From RGIG3009 sp045653425 (GTDB taxonomy: Bacteria > Bacillota > Clostridia > Oscillospirales > Acutalibacteraceae): a stretch of 64,000 nt of DNA. The DNA lies in NCBI GenBank assembly GCA_045653425.1, contig JAZOLU010000006.1, positions 6,010 through 70,009 of the forward strand, given 5' to 3'. Both the position numbers and the translations under genes were made by a program. Under the pieces are notes generated by a model. It was not told the DNA's origin. It did not search any database and saw only the letters and a program-made list of their open reading frames with translations. Positions 1-8,709 of the stretch are shown here, piece by piece (the stretch's first letter is position 1; every line of letters starts with the position of its first letter).

Positions 1-612
1 GTGAGTGGATTTTCGGTGGAGGAATATACCGAGACGTGTCGGCGGTTGGATGCTTGTGAGCAGGTGGGATGGCTGGAAGTGAACGTGAGTTGTCCCAACG
101 TGCACGGCGGTGGAATGAGTTTTGGCACGTCGCCGGAAGCCGCGGCGCAAGTGACGGCAGCGGTGAAGAAAGTAACAACCAAACCGGTGATTATAAAACT
201 TTCGCCCAATGTGACAGACATTGTTGCCATTGCCAAAGCGTGTGAGGCGGCGGGCGCGGACGGCATTAGTTTGATTAACACCTTGCTGGGAATGCGCATT
301 GATTTGCGCACGCGCCGCCCCGTGATTGCTAACACGATGGGCGGATTTTCGGGCAGTGCCATTTTTCCGGTGGCGGTGCGTATGGTGTATCAGGTGGCGC
401 GTGCGGTGAACATTCCCGTGGTGGGAATGGGCGGCGTGAGCAGTGCCGAGGACGTGATTGAAATGATGTTGGCGGGTGCCACCGCCGTACAGGTGGGTGC
501 CGCCAACTTGGTAGACCCGTTTGCGTGTAAACGCATTATTGAGGAATTACCGACGGTGATGCGGGCGTATGGCATTGACCGTTTGGAGGATATGATAGGG
601 GGAGTTCAGTGA
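1..612 (+). CDS. pyrD: Dihydroorotate dehydrogenase (class 1), 5' truncated by window edge
   Basis: FMN enzyme oxidising dihydroorotate to orotate in pyrimidine synthesis. The window opens inside the gene: 203 residues remain of a family length near 300, so the GTG at base 1 need not be the real start. Visible are the C-terminal two thirds of a TIM barrel: the active-site loop SCPN (residues 30-33, with Cys31 the expected catalytic base of class 1 enzymes), a K-L-S-P-N strand, the GGFSG loop and the GMGGV phosphate-binding loop near the C-terminus. Class 1B enzymes work with PyrK, usually encoded just upstream, which would lie outside the window. The stop overlaps the pyrF start, so the two are translationally coupled. 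Confidence 0.95.
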   Translation: MSGFSVEEYTETCRRLDACEQVGWLEVNVSCPNVHGGGMSFGTSPEAAAQVTAAVKKVTTKPVIIKLSPNVTDIVAIAKACEAAGADGISLINTLLGMRIDLRTRRPVIANTMGGFSGSAIFPVAVRMVYQVARAVNIPVVGMGGVSSAEDVIEMMLAGATAVQVGAANLVDPFACKRIIEELPTVMRAYGIDRLEDMIGGVQ

Positions 613-1310
613 TGGGTAAGGACGTTATTGTTGCGTGCGATTTTGCGAGTGCCGAGCAAGTGTTTGCGTTTTTGGACAAGTTTACCGGCAAAAAACCGTT
701 TGTTAAAATTGGCATGGAGTTGTTTTATGCAGAAGGACCGCAGATTGTGCGCGAAATTAAGCGTCGCGGCCACAAAATCTTTTTGGATTTGAAACTGCAC
801 GACATTCCCAACACGGTAAAAAAATCGATGGCGGTGTTATCGCGTTTGGACGTGGATATGACCAACCTGCACGCCGCGGGTACGGTGAGTATGATGGAAG
901 CCGCGCTGGAAGGGCTGACCCGCCCCGACGGCACGCGCCCGTTACTGATTGCGGTGACGCAACTGACCTCCACCGACCAGCAACGTATGGAAAACGACTT
1001 GCTTATCCGTGAACCGATTGACAAGGTGGTTATGCACTACGCTCACAACGCCAAAACGGCGGGGTTGGACGGCGTGGTGTGCTCGCCGTTGGAAGCGGGT
1101 GCGGTACACGGCGTGTGCGGCAACGGCTTTTTAACCGTAACGCCCGGTGTGCGTTTTGCCGATGGCGATGTGGGCGACCAAAAACGAGTGATGACTCCGG
1201 CACAAGCAAAGGAAATTGGTTCGGATTACATTGTGGTGGGCCGCCCCATTACGGCGGCACAAGACCCCGTGGCGGCGTATGAACGCTGCGTGGCAGAGTT
1301 TGTGGACTAA
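612..1310 (+). CDS. pyrF: Orotidine 5'-phosphate decarboxylase
   Basis: Decarboxylates OMP to UMP, the last step of pyrimidine synthesis. 232 residues, normal for the short bacterial type. The active-site signature D-L-K-L-H-D (residues 59-64, with the D-x-K-x-x-D charge network) and the C-terminal phosphate loop (GRPIT) are present. The ATG at 612 overlaps the pyrD stop (TGA 610-612) and follows a GGGGGAG ribosome site at 598-604; the GTG three bases upstream is less likely. Second gene of the pyrD-pyrF-pyrE-pyrB run. Confidence 0.96.
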   Translation: MGKDVIVACDFASAEQVFAFLDKFTGKKPFVKIGMELFYAEGPQIVREIKRRGHKIFLDLKLHDIPNTVKKSMAVLSRLDVDMTNLHAAGTVSMMEAALEGLTRPDGTRPLLIAVTQLTSTDQQRMENDLLIREPIDKVVMHYAHNAKTAGLDGVVCSPLEAGAVHGVCGNGFLTVTPGVRFADGDVGDQKRVMTPAQAKEIGSDYIVVGRPITAAQDPVAAYERCVAEFVD

Positions 1311-1334
1311 CAAAAGCGAGAAGGAGACAGGACG

Positions 1335-1991
1335 ATGGAAAACTACAAAAGAGAGTTTATTCAGTTCTTGGAAGGCGCCGGTGTGTTAAAATTCGGTGAT
1401 TTTACGGCAAAAAGCGGCCGCAAGATTCCGTATTTTATTAACGCGGGGGATATTAAAACAGGCGACCAAATTTGCAAATTGGGCGAGTTTTACGCCAAAG
1501 CGTATTTGGAAAAGTTGGGCAACCAAAAAGCGGTGTTGTACGGCCCTGCTTACAAAGGGATTCCCATTGCGGTGTCGGCGGCGGCAGCGTTGTCCAAAGA
1601 AGGGCTGGACGTTCCGTTTTTCTTTAACCGCAAAGAGGAAAAAGACCACGGCGAAGGCGGCGTGTTTGTGGGATACAAGCCGCAGGCGGGTGAACAAGTG
1701 GTGATTGTGGAAGACGTGATTACCGCCGGTACCGCCATTCGTGAGAGTATGGCGATTTTGTCCGGTTTGACGGATGTGAAAGTGGCGGCGGTGTTTGTGA
1801 TGGTGGACCGCAAGGAAAAAGGACAAACCGAGCGTTCTGCTATGGCCGAAGTGGGCGCGGAGTACGGTTTCCCGGTATATTCGGTGGTGGATGTGTACGA
1901 CATTATTGCCTATTTGGAAGAGGATGAAAAGAACGCCGAAAACGTGCAGCGTATTCGTGATTATTTGGCGGTTAACGGTGCCAAGGATTAA
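1335..1991 (+). CDS. pyrE: Orotate phosphoribosyltransferase
   Basis: Joins orotate to PRPP to give OMP, the substrate of the preceding gene. 218 residues. The PRPP-binding motif VVIVEDVITAGTA is at residues 122-134 and the substrate-facing segment FFFNRKEEKDHGEGG at 95-109. The start follows GAAGGAGA with good spacing, 24 bases after pyrF, so it belongs to the same transcript. Confidence 0.96.
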   Translation: MENYKREFIQFLEGAGVLKFGDFTAKSGRKIPYFINAGDIKTGDQICKLGEFYAKAYLEKLGNQKAVLYGPAYKGIPIAVSAAAALSKEGLDVPFFFNRKEEKDHGEGGVFVGYKPQAGEQVVIVEDVITAGTAIRESMAILSGLTDVKVAAVFVMVDRKEKGQTERSAMAEVGAEYGFPVYSVVDVYDIIAYLEEDEKNAENVQRIRDYLAVNGAKD

Positions 1992-2012
1992 CAAGGAAAG
2001 GCGGCTTGCATT

Positions 2013-3101
2013 ATGCGCAGTCTGATTGATATTTGCGATTTATCCACGCAGGAGTTGGACGAACTGATGCATACGGCGTGCGATATTATTGCTCGTCCCG
2101 AGGTGTATGCCGAGCGGTGCCGCGGCAAAAAATTGGCCTCGCTGTTTTTTGAACCGTCCACCCGCACGCGGTTGAGTTTTGAGGCCGCTATGCTGGAACT
2201 GGGCGGGAGTGTGCTTGGTTTTTCGGAGGCCGGCAGTTCCTCTACCGCCAAGGGCGAAAGCGTGGCGGATACCGCCCGCACGGTGGGGTGCTATGCGGAT
2301 ATCATTGCGATGCGCCACCCGCGCGAGGGCGCGCCGTTGGTGGCGGCGCAAAACGCCGGCATCCCCGTGATTAACGCGGGTGACGGGGGGCATTGCCATC
2401 CTACCCAAACGCTGGCGGATTTGCTTACCATTTACCGCAAAAAAGGACGCCTTGACAACTTAACCATTGGGTTTTGCGGTGATTTGAAATACGGCCGTAC
2501 CGTTCACTCGCTGATTGCGGCGTTGGCGCGGTACGAGGGGGTTCGTTTGGTGCTGATTTCGCCGCCGGAACTGCGTTTGCCGGGGCACGTTACCTGGGGT
2601 GTGCTGGAACGCAGTAAGATGGTTACGGAAGAAATTGACACGTTGGAGGAGGCGTTGCCGAAACTGGACGTGTTGTATATGACGCGGGTTCAGCGCGAGC
2701 GGTTTGACGACCCCGCGGAGTATGAGCGGCTGAAAGACCGGTATATTCTGACGCTTGATAAACTGGCGTATGCGGGCGAAGAAATGAGCGTTTTGCATCC
2801 GTTGCCCCGCGTGAACGAGATTAGCGTGGCGGTGGACCGCGACCCGCGTGCTTGCTACTTTGAACAAGTGCTGAACGGGAAGTATATGCGTATGGCACTT
2901 ATTTTGAAATTGCTTGCCGAAACTAAGCAGGAGAACCAAACTTTGTCCGAAACGGTGGGGGCGGAAAGTGGGTTGCATTGCTGCAATCCGCGGTGCATTA
3001 CTGCGGTGGAGCAAGAACTGGAACCCGCGTTTCGTCTGACCGATAAAGAGGCGAACATCCACCGTTGCGTATACTGCGAAGCGCGTGCGGTAAAACGCTA
3101 A
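2013..3101 (+). CDS. pyrB: Aspartate carbamoyltransferase fused to a PyrI-type zinc domain
   Basis: Condenses carbamoyl phosphate with aspartate, the committed pyrimidine step. 362 residues, about 50 longer than a plain catalytic chain. The catalytic part carries the carbamoyl-phosphate loop STRTR (49-53) and HPLPR near residue 270. The C-terminal extension holds four cysteines, C323-x4-C328 and C352-x2-C355. The order and spacing match the zinc domain of the PyrI regulatory chain, with 24 residues between the second and third Cys as in the E. coli chain. The nucleotide-binding ACT-like half of PyrI is absent, so the fusion would supply the catalytic-regulatory contact without an obvious allosteric site. 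Last gene of the pyr run. Confidence 0.94.
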   Translation: MRSLIDICDLSTQELDELMHTACDIIARPEVYAERCRGKKLASLFFEPSTRTRLSFEAAMLELGGSVLGFSEAGSSSTAKGESVADTARTVGCYADIIAMRHPREGAPLVAAQNAGIPVINAGDGGHCHPTQTLADLLTIYRKKGRLDNLTIGFCGDLKYGRTVHSLIAALARYEGVRLVLISPPELRLPGHVTWGVLERSKMVTEEIDTLEEALPKLDVLYMTRVQRERFDDPAEYERLKDRYILTLDKLAYAGEEMSVLHPLPRVNEISVAVDRDPRACYFEQVLNGKYMRMALILKLLAETKQENQTLSETVGAESGLHCCNPRCITAVEQELEPAFRLTDKEANIHRCVYCEARAVKR

Positions 3102-3129
3102 AAAATGCCAAAATCCGTGGCGGTTTGCC

Positions 3130-3158
3130 TTGACAGTAGAACGCCGATGTGGTATAAT
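3130..3158 (+). promoter_or_regulatory. Sigma-A promoter of the purine operon
   Basis: TTGACA (3130-3135), a 17-base spacer and TATAAT (3153-3158): a perfect consensus. It lies just upstream of the ZTP riboswitch that leads into purE. Confidence 0.9.
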
Positions 3159-3182
3159 AATTGACGGTAAATTAATACGCAT

Positions 3183-3259
3183 TTCCTGCGACTGACGGAT
3201 TTGTGGAGCACCACAGTGGAGCAGGAATTCCCCCCTTTATTGCCGACCGTCTGGGCGCA
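3183..3259 (+). promoter_or_regulatory. ZTP (pfl-type) riboswitch leading the purine operon
   Basis: The leader has the two conserved blocks of the ZTP/ZMP riboswitch: a 5' part with CTGCGACTGACGGA (3186-3199) and the 3' signature GCCGACCGTCTGGGC (3242-3256). Family knowledge: this RNA binds ZTP/ZMP, intermediates that pile up when 10-formyl-THF is short, and turns genes on. The 3' signature runs directly into the terminator stem (3253-3291), so ligand binding should block termination. Guanine- or PurR-type signals were not seen here. The downstream operon contains both formyl-using enzymes and glyA/fhs, which fits the sensor exactly. Confidence 0.85.
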
Positions 3260-3291
3260 TTTGCTTGCAACGAGTAAGTGCGCCCTTTTTT
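3253..3291 (+). terminator. Rho-independent terminator overlapping the ZTP aptamer
   Basis: GGGCGCA (3253-3259) begins a long stem, with some G-U pairs, that closes with TGCGCCC (3279-3285) and is followed by six T. It shares bases with the 3' conserved block of the riboswitch, which is the expected expression platform. Confidence 0.88.
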
Positions 3292-3311
3292 GTTTGTAAG
3301 GAGGCTTTTGT

Positions 3312-3800
3312 ATGAAAAAAGTAGGCATTGTTATGGGAAGCGACAGCGACCTGCCCATTGTGCGCAAAGCAATGGATATGCTCACGTCGCTTGGTATTCC
3401 GTACGAAGCGCACGTGTATTCCGCGCACCGCACACCGGTGGAAGCGCGGGATTTTGCTTTGAATGCGCGCGCAAACGGGTTTGGTGCCATTATTGCCGCG
3501 GCGGGAATGGCGGCGCATTTGGCGGGTGCCATTGCGGCAAACACCACCTTGCCGGTGGTGGGGATTCCGTGCCAATCCTCGGTGTTGGACGGAATGGACG
3601 CACTGCTAGCCACCGTGCAAATGCCCACGGGTATTCCGGTGGCCACCGTGGCGGTAAACGGCGGTGCTAATGCGGCGTTGCTGTGTGCGCAAATTTTGGC
3701 GGTGGAGGATGCGGCGTTGGCGGCAAAGTTGGACGCCAAACGTGCCGAGGATGCTCGTAAAGTGTTGGAAAAGGACGCGGCACTGAACGCCGCGCAGTGA
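3312..3800 (+). CDS. purE: N5-carboxyaminoimidazole ribonucleotide mutase
   Basis: Converts N5-CAIR to CAIR (class I) in purine synthesis. 162 residues, typical. The N-terminal GSDSD phosphate-binding motif (9-13), the SAHRTP active-site loop with the conserved His, and the AAGMAAHLAG segment are all present. First gene after the ZTP riboswitch; AAGGAGG precedes the ATG. No purK is visible in the window. Confidence 0.96.
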   Translation: MKKVGIVMGSDSDLPIVRKAMDMLTSLGIPYEAHVYSAHRTPVEARDFALNARANGFGAIIAAAGMAAHLAGAIAANTTLPVVGIPCQSSVLDGMDALLATVQMPTGIPVATVAVNGGANAALLCAQILAVEDAALAAKLDAKRAEDARKVLEKDAALNAAQ

Positions 3801-3826
3801 TACAAAAAGCAGAGGAGAGGCGAATA

Positions 3827-4861
3827 ATGAAGAGTCACAGCGAGAGTTACGCGGCGGCGGGCGTGGATATTACCGCCGGCTACAAAGCCGTGGAATTGAT
3901 GAAACAACACATTGCCAAGACTATGACTTCCGGCGTTTGCTCGGACGTGGGCGGCTTTGGCGGTTTGTTTGAGTTGGATTTAACAGGCATTACCCGTCCG
4001 GTGCTGGTAAGCGGTACCGACGGTGTGGGTACCAAACTGAAAATTGCCTTTTTAATGGACAAGCACGACACGGTGGGTATTGACTGTGTGGCGATGTGTG
4101 TGAACGATATTATTTGTGCCGGTGCCAAACCGTTGTTCTTCTTGGATTATATTGCTTGCGGCAAAAACATTCCCGAACGCATTGCCGATATTGTGAAAGG
4201 CGTGGCGGACGGTTGCGTGCAGGCGGGGGCGGCACTTATTGGCGGCGAAACCGCGGAAATGCCCGGCTTTTATCCCGTGGACGAATACGATTTGGCGGGG
4301 TATTGCACCGGCGTGGTGGACCGTGCACGCATTATTGATAACAAAACGATGCAAGCGGGCGACGTGGTGATTGCTTTGCCGTCCAGCGGTGTACATTCCA
4401 ACGGTTTTTCGTTGGTGCGCAAGGTGTTGGACGTGGAAAATGCCGACCTCAAAACCCCGCTGAAAGCATTGGGCGGTAAATCGGTGGGTGAAACATTGCT
4501 CACCCCCACCCGCATTTACGTAAAGCCGGTGCTGGCGTTGTTGGAACAAGTGGCGGTGCGGGGTGTTTCGCACATTACCGGCGGCGGTTTTTACGAGAAT
4601 ATTCCGCGCAGCATTCCCGAAGGATTGGGTGCTCGCATTAACAAAGAGGCGGTGCGCGTTCTTCCCATTTTTGATTTGATTGCCAAAACCGGCGGTATTA
4701 GCGAGCGCGATATGTTTAACACGTTCAATATGGGCGTGGGTATGAGTATTGTGGTGCCGGCAGACGAGGCGGACAAAGCGTTGACGATTTTGCGTGACCA
4801 CGGCGAGGATGCGTATGTGATTGGCGAGATTATCCGTTCCGACGATAAGGTGATTTTATGA
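3827..4861 (+). CDS. purM: Phosphoribosylformylglycinamidine cyclo-ligase (AIR synthetase)
   Basis: ATP-dependent ring closure of FGAM to AIR. 344 residues. The PurM-family motifs VSGTDGVGTK, GGETAEMPGFY and the C-terminal GIGM-like segment (NMGVGM) are visible. ATG 3827 is chosen because GAGGAGAGG sits at 3812-3820; an upstream in-frame start at 3797 would overlap purE and lacks a ribosome site. The stop overlaps the purN start by four bases. Confidence 0.96.
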   Translation: MKSHSESYAAAGVDITAGYKAVELMKQHIAKTMTSGVCSDVGGFGGLFELDLTGITRPVLVSGTDGVGTKLKIAFLMDKHDTVGIDCVAMCVNDIICAGAKPLFFLDYIACGKNIPERIADIVKGVADGCVQAGAALIGGETAEMPGFYPVDEYDLAGYCTGVVDRARIIDNKTMQAGDVVIALPSSGVHSNGFSLVRKVLDVENADLKTPLKALGGKSVGETLLTPTRIYVKPVLALLEQVAVRGVSHITGGGFYENIPRSIPEGLGARINKEAVRVLPIFDLIAKTGGISERDMFNTFNMGVGMSIVVPADEADKALTILRDHGEDAYVIGEIIRSDDKVIL

Positions 4862-5469
4862 GTCGGGCGCGAATCGCGGTGTTGGTGTCGGGCGGCGGCA
4901 CTAACCTGCAAGCCTTGATTAACGCTGAACGGCGGGGTGAATTGGCAGACGGCACCATTGCGGTGGTGATTGCCAACCATGCCGATGCGTATGCGCTGGA
5001 ACGCGCGCGCCGCGCTGGCATTGCCACCGAGGTGGTACTGAAAAAGGATTGCGGCTCGGCCGAGGCGTTTGAAGCGCGGTTGCACGCGCTGCTGGCGGAA
5101 CACCGTATTGACATTATTGTGTTGGCGGGGTTTATGTCTATTTTGAGCGAGTCGTTTACCGGCGCGTATCCGCGGCGCATTATTAACGTGCACCCCTCGT
5201 TGATTCCCGCCTTTTGCGGTAAGGGATATTACGGCTTAAAGGTGCACGAAGCGGCACTGGCGTATGGCGTGAAAGTGACCGGTGCAACGGTGCATTTTGT
5301 GAACGAGATACCCGATGGTGGGGAGATTATTTTGCAAAAAGCGGTCTCTATTTTGCCAAATGATACGCCCGAAACGTTGCAAAAGCGTGTGATGCGCTTG
5401 GCAGAGTGGAAAATTTTGCCCGCCGCGGTACAAACGGTGTGCCGCGAACTGAGTGAAACAGAAAGGTGA
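4858..5469 (+). CDS. purN: Phosphoribosylglycinamide formyltransferase
   Basis: Transfers the formyl group of 10-formyl-THF to GAR. 203 residues. The catalytic triad of the family is visible as N110 and H112 (INVHPSLIPAF) and D153 (EIPDGGEII), and the N-terminal SGGGTNLQA phosphate loop is intact. ATGA overlap with purM implies coupled translation. As a 10-formyl-THF user it is one of the steps that fail under folate shortage, matching the upstream ZTP sensor. Confidence 0.96.
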   Translation: MSRARIAVLVSGGGTNLQALINAERRGELADGTIAVVIANHADAYALERARRAGIATEVVLKKDCGSAEAFEARLHALLAEHRIDIIVLAGFMSILSESFTGAYPRRIINVHPSLIPAFCGKGYYGLKVHEAALAYGVKVTGATVHFVNEIPDGGEIILQKAVSILPNDTPETLQKRVMRLAEWKILPAAVQTVCRELSETER

Positions 5470-5479
5470 GAAAAACAGT

Positions 5480-6214
5480 ATGGCATTGTATGATTTGAGC
5501 ACGTTGCTGGCAGAAAACACGTATCCCGGCCGCGGGATTGTGATTGGCAAATCGGCCGACGGAAAAAACGCCATGATAGCGTATTTTATTATGGGACGCA
5601 GCGAAAACAGCCGCAACCGCGTGTTTGAGCGGTTTGAGGGCGGTATGCGCACCAAGGCGTTTGACGAATCCAAACTCTCTGACCCCAGCCTGATTATTTA
5701 CAACCCGTATTTGAGCACCAAGGGCGGTAACGTGGACATTATTACCAACGGTGACCAGACCAACACGATTTACGATTTTGTGAACGGCGATTCCGGTGTG
5801 GCGCACGGGTTTGAGGATGCGTTGCATACGCGCGAGTTTGAGCCGGATGCCCCCAACTTTACGCCCCGCATTTCCGGCATTTGTTATTATGACTTCCCCC
5901 GTGCGGCGTTTACATACAAGTTGTCCATTCTAAAATCGGCAAACGGCCGCGCTGAGGCGTGCAACCGCTATTTTTACGACTATACGCCGGAGGACGGTAT
6001 TGGTCATTTTATTCATACCTACAAGTGTGACGGTAACCCCATCCCTTCGTTTTACGGCGAGCCGGAAGAAGTGGCGTTGCCTAACACCGCCGAAGAGTTG
6101 GCGGAACTGGTGTGGAGCAACTTGAACGAGGACAATAAGGTATCGTTGTTTGTGCGGTGCGTGCCGCTGGACGGAAGCAAGCCCACCGAAGTGATTATGA
6201 ACAAAAATGTGTAA
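5480..6214 (+). CDS. IMP cyclohydrolase, stand-alone (PurO-like family)
   Basis: 244 residues resembling the IMP cyclohydrolase family typified by archaeal PurO, which closes FAICAR to IMP. Recognisable family stretches are NTYPGRGI near the N-terminus, YFIMGRSENSRNR, YNPY and HGFEDAL. It replaces the cyclohydrolase half of the usual bifunctional PurH; the formyltransferase partner follows immediately. ATG 5480 is preferred over an upstream start because GAAAGGTGAG precedes it. The assignment rests on family recall and on the next gene being AICAR formyltransferase without a cyclohydrolase domain. Confidence 0.88.
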   Translation: MALYDLSTLLAENTYPGRGIVIGKSADGKNAMIAYFIMGRSENSRNRVFERFEGGMRTKAFDESKLSDPSLIIYNPYLSTKGGNVDIITNGDQTNTIYDFVNGDSGVAHGFEDALHTREFEPDAPNFTPRISGICYYDFPRAAFTYKLSILKSANGRAEACNRYFYDYTPEDGIGHFIHTYKCDGNPIPSFYGEPEEVALPNTAEELAELVWSNLNEDNKVSLFVRCVPLDGSKPTEVIMNKNV

Positions 6215-6226
6215 GAGGTGACTAAA

Positions 6227-7411
6227 ATGAAAGAATTTGAACTGAAATACGGATGCAACCCCAACCAAAAACCGGCCAAGATTTTTATGAACGACGGTGC
6301 CGACCTGCCGATTGAAATTCTGAACGGCCGCCCCGGCTTTATTAACTTTTTGGATGCGTTTAATAGTTGGCAGTTGGTAAAGGAACTGAAAGAGGCACTG
6401 GGAATGCCGGCGGTTACCTCGTTTAAGCACGTGAGCCCCACCTCGGCGGCGGTGGGTATTCCGCTTTCGGACAAACTGAAAAAAGCGTGTTTTGTGGATG
6501 ACGTGCCGGAATTGGATGCTTCGCCGCTGGCGTGTGCCTATGCCCGTGCGCGCGGCACCGACCGTATGTGCTCGTTTGGCGATTGGGTGGCACTTTCCGA
6601 TGTGTGCGACGTGACCACCGCGCGGTTGATTGCGCGCGAGGTGTCGGACGGTGTGATTGCCCCCGGTTATGAGCCGGAAGCGTTGGAAATTTTGAAGAAA
6701 AAGCGCAAGGGCGGCTACAACGTGGTGCGCATTGACCCCGATTACGTGCCGCAAGAGATTGAACACAAGCAGGTGTACGGCATCACCTTTGAGCAGGGCC
6801 GCAACAGCTTCCGCATTGACAGCGAGTTGCTTGCTAACCGTGTAACGGTTAACAAGGAACTGCCTGAGAGTGCCGAGCGCGACCTGATTATCGCGCTTAT
6901 CACCTTAAAATACACCCAGTCCAACTCCGTGTGCTACGCGGTGGACGGCCAGGCGATTGGCGTGGGTGCGGGGCAGCAGTCTCGTATTCACTGCACGCGT
7001 TTGGCGGGCGGCAAGGCAGACACGTGGTTCTTGCGCCAGCACGACAAAGTATTGGCGTTGCCGTTCCGTGCGGACTTGGGTCGTCCCGAACGTGACAACG
7101 TAATTGACGGATACATTAACCGCAACGAGGAAGACGTATGCGCCGACGGCAACTGGCAAAAATATTTCACCTGCCAGCCGGAACCGCTCACGGACGCGGA
7201 AATTCGCGCGTATTTGGATACGATAGACGGCGTGGCACTGGGTTCGGATGCGTTTTTCCCGTTTAGCGATAACATTGAACGCGCTCGCCGCAGCGGTGTG
7301 CGTTACGTGGCCGAGCCGGGCGGGTCGATTCGTGACGACGCGGTGATTGCTTGCTGTGACAAGTACGATATGACCTGTGCCTTTACCGGCATGCGTTTGT
7401 TCCACCACTAA
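6227..7411 (+). CDS. purH: AICAR formyltransferase, stand-alone (PurH C-terminal type)
   Basis: Formylates AICAR with 10-formyl-THF. 394 residues, against about 510-530 for bifunctional PurH; the N-terminal IMP cyclohydrolase (MGS-like) domain is absent. Typical features: LKYGCNPNQKPA at the N-terminus, SFKHVSPTSAAVG with the catalytic Lys-His, KYTQSNSVCYA and GAGQQSRIHCTRLAG. ATG 6227 follows AGAGGTG; the GTG at 6218 is too close to that site. AICAR is ZMP, so a stall of this enzyme produces the riboswitch ligand precursor. Confidence 0.94.
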   Translation: MKEFELKYGCNPNQKPAKIFMNDGADLPIEILNGRPGFINFLDAFNSWQLVKELKEALGMPAVTSFKHVSPTSAAVGIPLSDKLKKACFVDDVPELDASPLACAYARARGTDRMCSFGDWVALSDVCDVTTARLIAREVSDGVIAPGYEPEALEILKKKRKGGYNVVRIDPDYVPQEIEHKQVYGITFEQGRNSFRIDSELLANRVTVNKELPESAERDLIIALITLKYTQSNSVCYAVDGQAIGVGAGQQSRIHCTRLAGGKADTWFLRQHDKVLALPFRADLGRPERDNVIDGYINRNEEDVCADGNWQKYFTCQPEPLTDAEIRAYLDTIDGVALGSDAFFPFSDNIERARRSGVRYVAEPGGSIRDDAVIACCDKYDMTCAFTGMRLFHH

Positions 7412-7437
7412 TATAACACGGCGGGGAGGCCTTGCAA

Positions 7438-8709
7438 GTGAAACTGATGGTAGTCGGCGGTGGCGGTCGGGAACACGCCATTATTCGCAAACTGCGGGAA
7501 AACCCCACCGTTACCGAGATTTTTGCGTTACCGGGTAACGGCGGGATAGCGGCGGATGCCACCTGTGTGGACATTGGTGCCAAGGATATTGACGGTATTG
7601 TTCGGTTTGCCGTGGACAACGCGGTGGATTATGCCGTGGTTGCACCGGATGACCCGCTGGTGTTGGGCGCGGTGGATGCGCTGGAAGCGGAGGGGATTCC
7701 CTGTTTTGGCCCGCACGCCGATGCCGCCATTATTGAGGGGAGCAAGGTGTTCTCCAAGGAATTGATGAAAAAATACGGGATTCCCACCGCCGCGTATGCG
7801 GTGTTTGAGCAGTTGGATGCTGCGCTGGAGTATTTGGATACCGCCCCCATCCCCACCGTGATTAAAGCGGATGGGTTGGCGTTGGGCAAAGGCGTGGTGA
7901 TTGCTCAAACGCGTGAGGAAGCCAAAGATGCGGTGCGCTCGATGATGCAGGATAAGGTGTTTGGCGCAAGCGGCGACCGCGTGGTGATTGAGGAGTTTTT
8001 GACCGGACCGGAAGTGTCCGTGTTGGCGTTTACCGACGGCGAGGCACTGGTGCCGATGGTATCTTCTATGGACCACAAGCGGGCGGGGGATAACGATACG
8101 GGTTTGAATACCGGCGGGATGGGTACCGTGGCACCCAACCCGTATTACACGCCGGCAATTGCCGCGCAGTGTATGGAAACCATTTTTATGCCCACCGTGC
8201 GTGCGATGAACGCGGAGGGGCGCACCTTTAAGGGGTGTTTGTATTTTGGCTTAATGCTGACGCCCGACGGTCCGAAAGTGATTGAGTATAACTGCCGTTT
8301 TGGTGACCCCGAAACGCAGGTGGTGTTGCCGCTGCTGGAAAGCGATTTGCTTACCGTGATGCAGGCGGTGACCAACGGCACGTTGGCGCAGACAGAAGTG
8401 AAATTCCGCGACGGCAGTGCGTGTTGTGTTATTTTGGCATCGGCGGGGTACCCCGCCGCGTACGAAAAAGGGTTGCCGCTTACCATTCCTACCGATACCG
8501 CGCCGCACACCTACGTGGCGGGTGCTCAGGTGAAGGACGGGACGTTGGTGACCAACGGCGGGCGCGTGTTGGGCGTGACCGCGGTGGAGGATACGCTGGA
8601 AGCGGCGGTGCGTGAGGCGTACCGTTTGGCGGATACCGTTTGGTTTGGCAATAAATATTACCGCCGAGATATTGGCGCGAAGGCTTTGAAAGCAACGGAG
8701 GGCAAGTAA
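7438..8709 (+). CDS. purD: Phosphoribosylamine-glycine ligase
   Basis: ATP-grasp ligase joining phosphoribosylamine and glycine to GAR. 423 residues. VVGGGGREHA at the N-terminus and the ATP-grasp core (VIKADGLALGKGVV, NTGGMGTVAPNP, YNCRFGDPETQ) are clear. GTG 7438 is chosen because GGGGAGG ends about nine bases upstream; TTG 7432 lies too close to it. The TAA overlaps the purL ATG by one base. Confidence 0.96.
   Translation: MKLMVVGGGGREHAIIRKLRENPTVTEIFALPGNGGIAADATCVDIGAKDIDGIVRFAVDNAVDYAVVAPDDPLVLGAVDALEAEGIPCFGPHADAAIIEGSKVFSKELMKKYGIPTAAYAVFEQLDAALEYLDTAPIPTVIKADGLALGKGVVIAQTREEAKDAVRSMMQDKVFGASGDRVVIEEFLTGPEVSVLAFTDGEALVPMVSSMDHKRAGDNDTGLNTGGMGTVAPNPYYTPAIAAQCMETIFMPTVRAMNAEGRTFKGCLYFGLMLTPDGPKVIEYNCRFGDPETQVVLPLLESDLLTVMQAVTNGTLAQTEVKFRDGSACCVILASAGYPAAYEKGLPLTIPTDTAPHTYVAGAQVKDGTLVTNGGRVLGVTAVEDTLEAAVREAYRLADTVWFGNKYYRRDIGAKALKATEGK

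Noticed and set aside
3102..3311. Guanine riboswitch or PurR box before purE
   Set aside because: The guanine aptamer's conserved loops are absent and the 3' signature matches the ZTP class instead.
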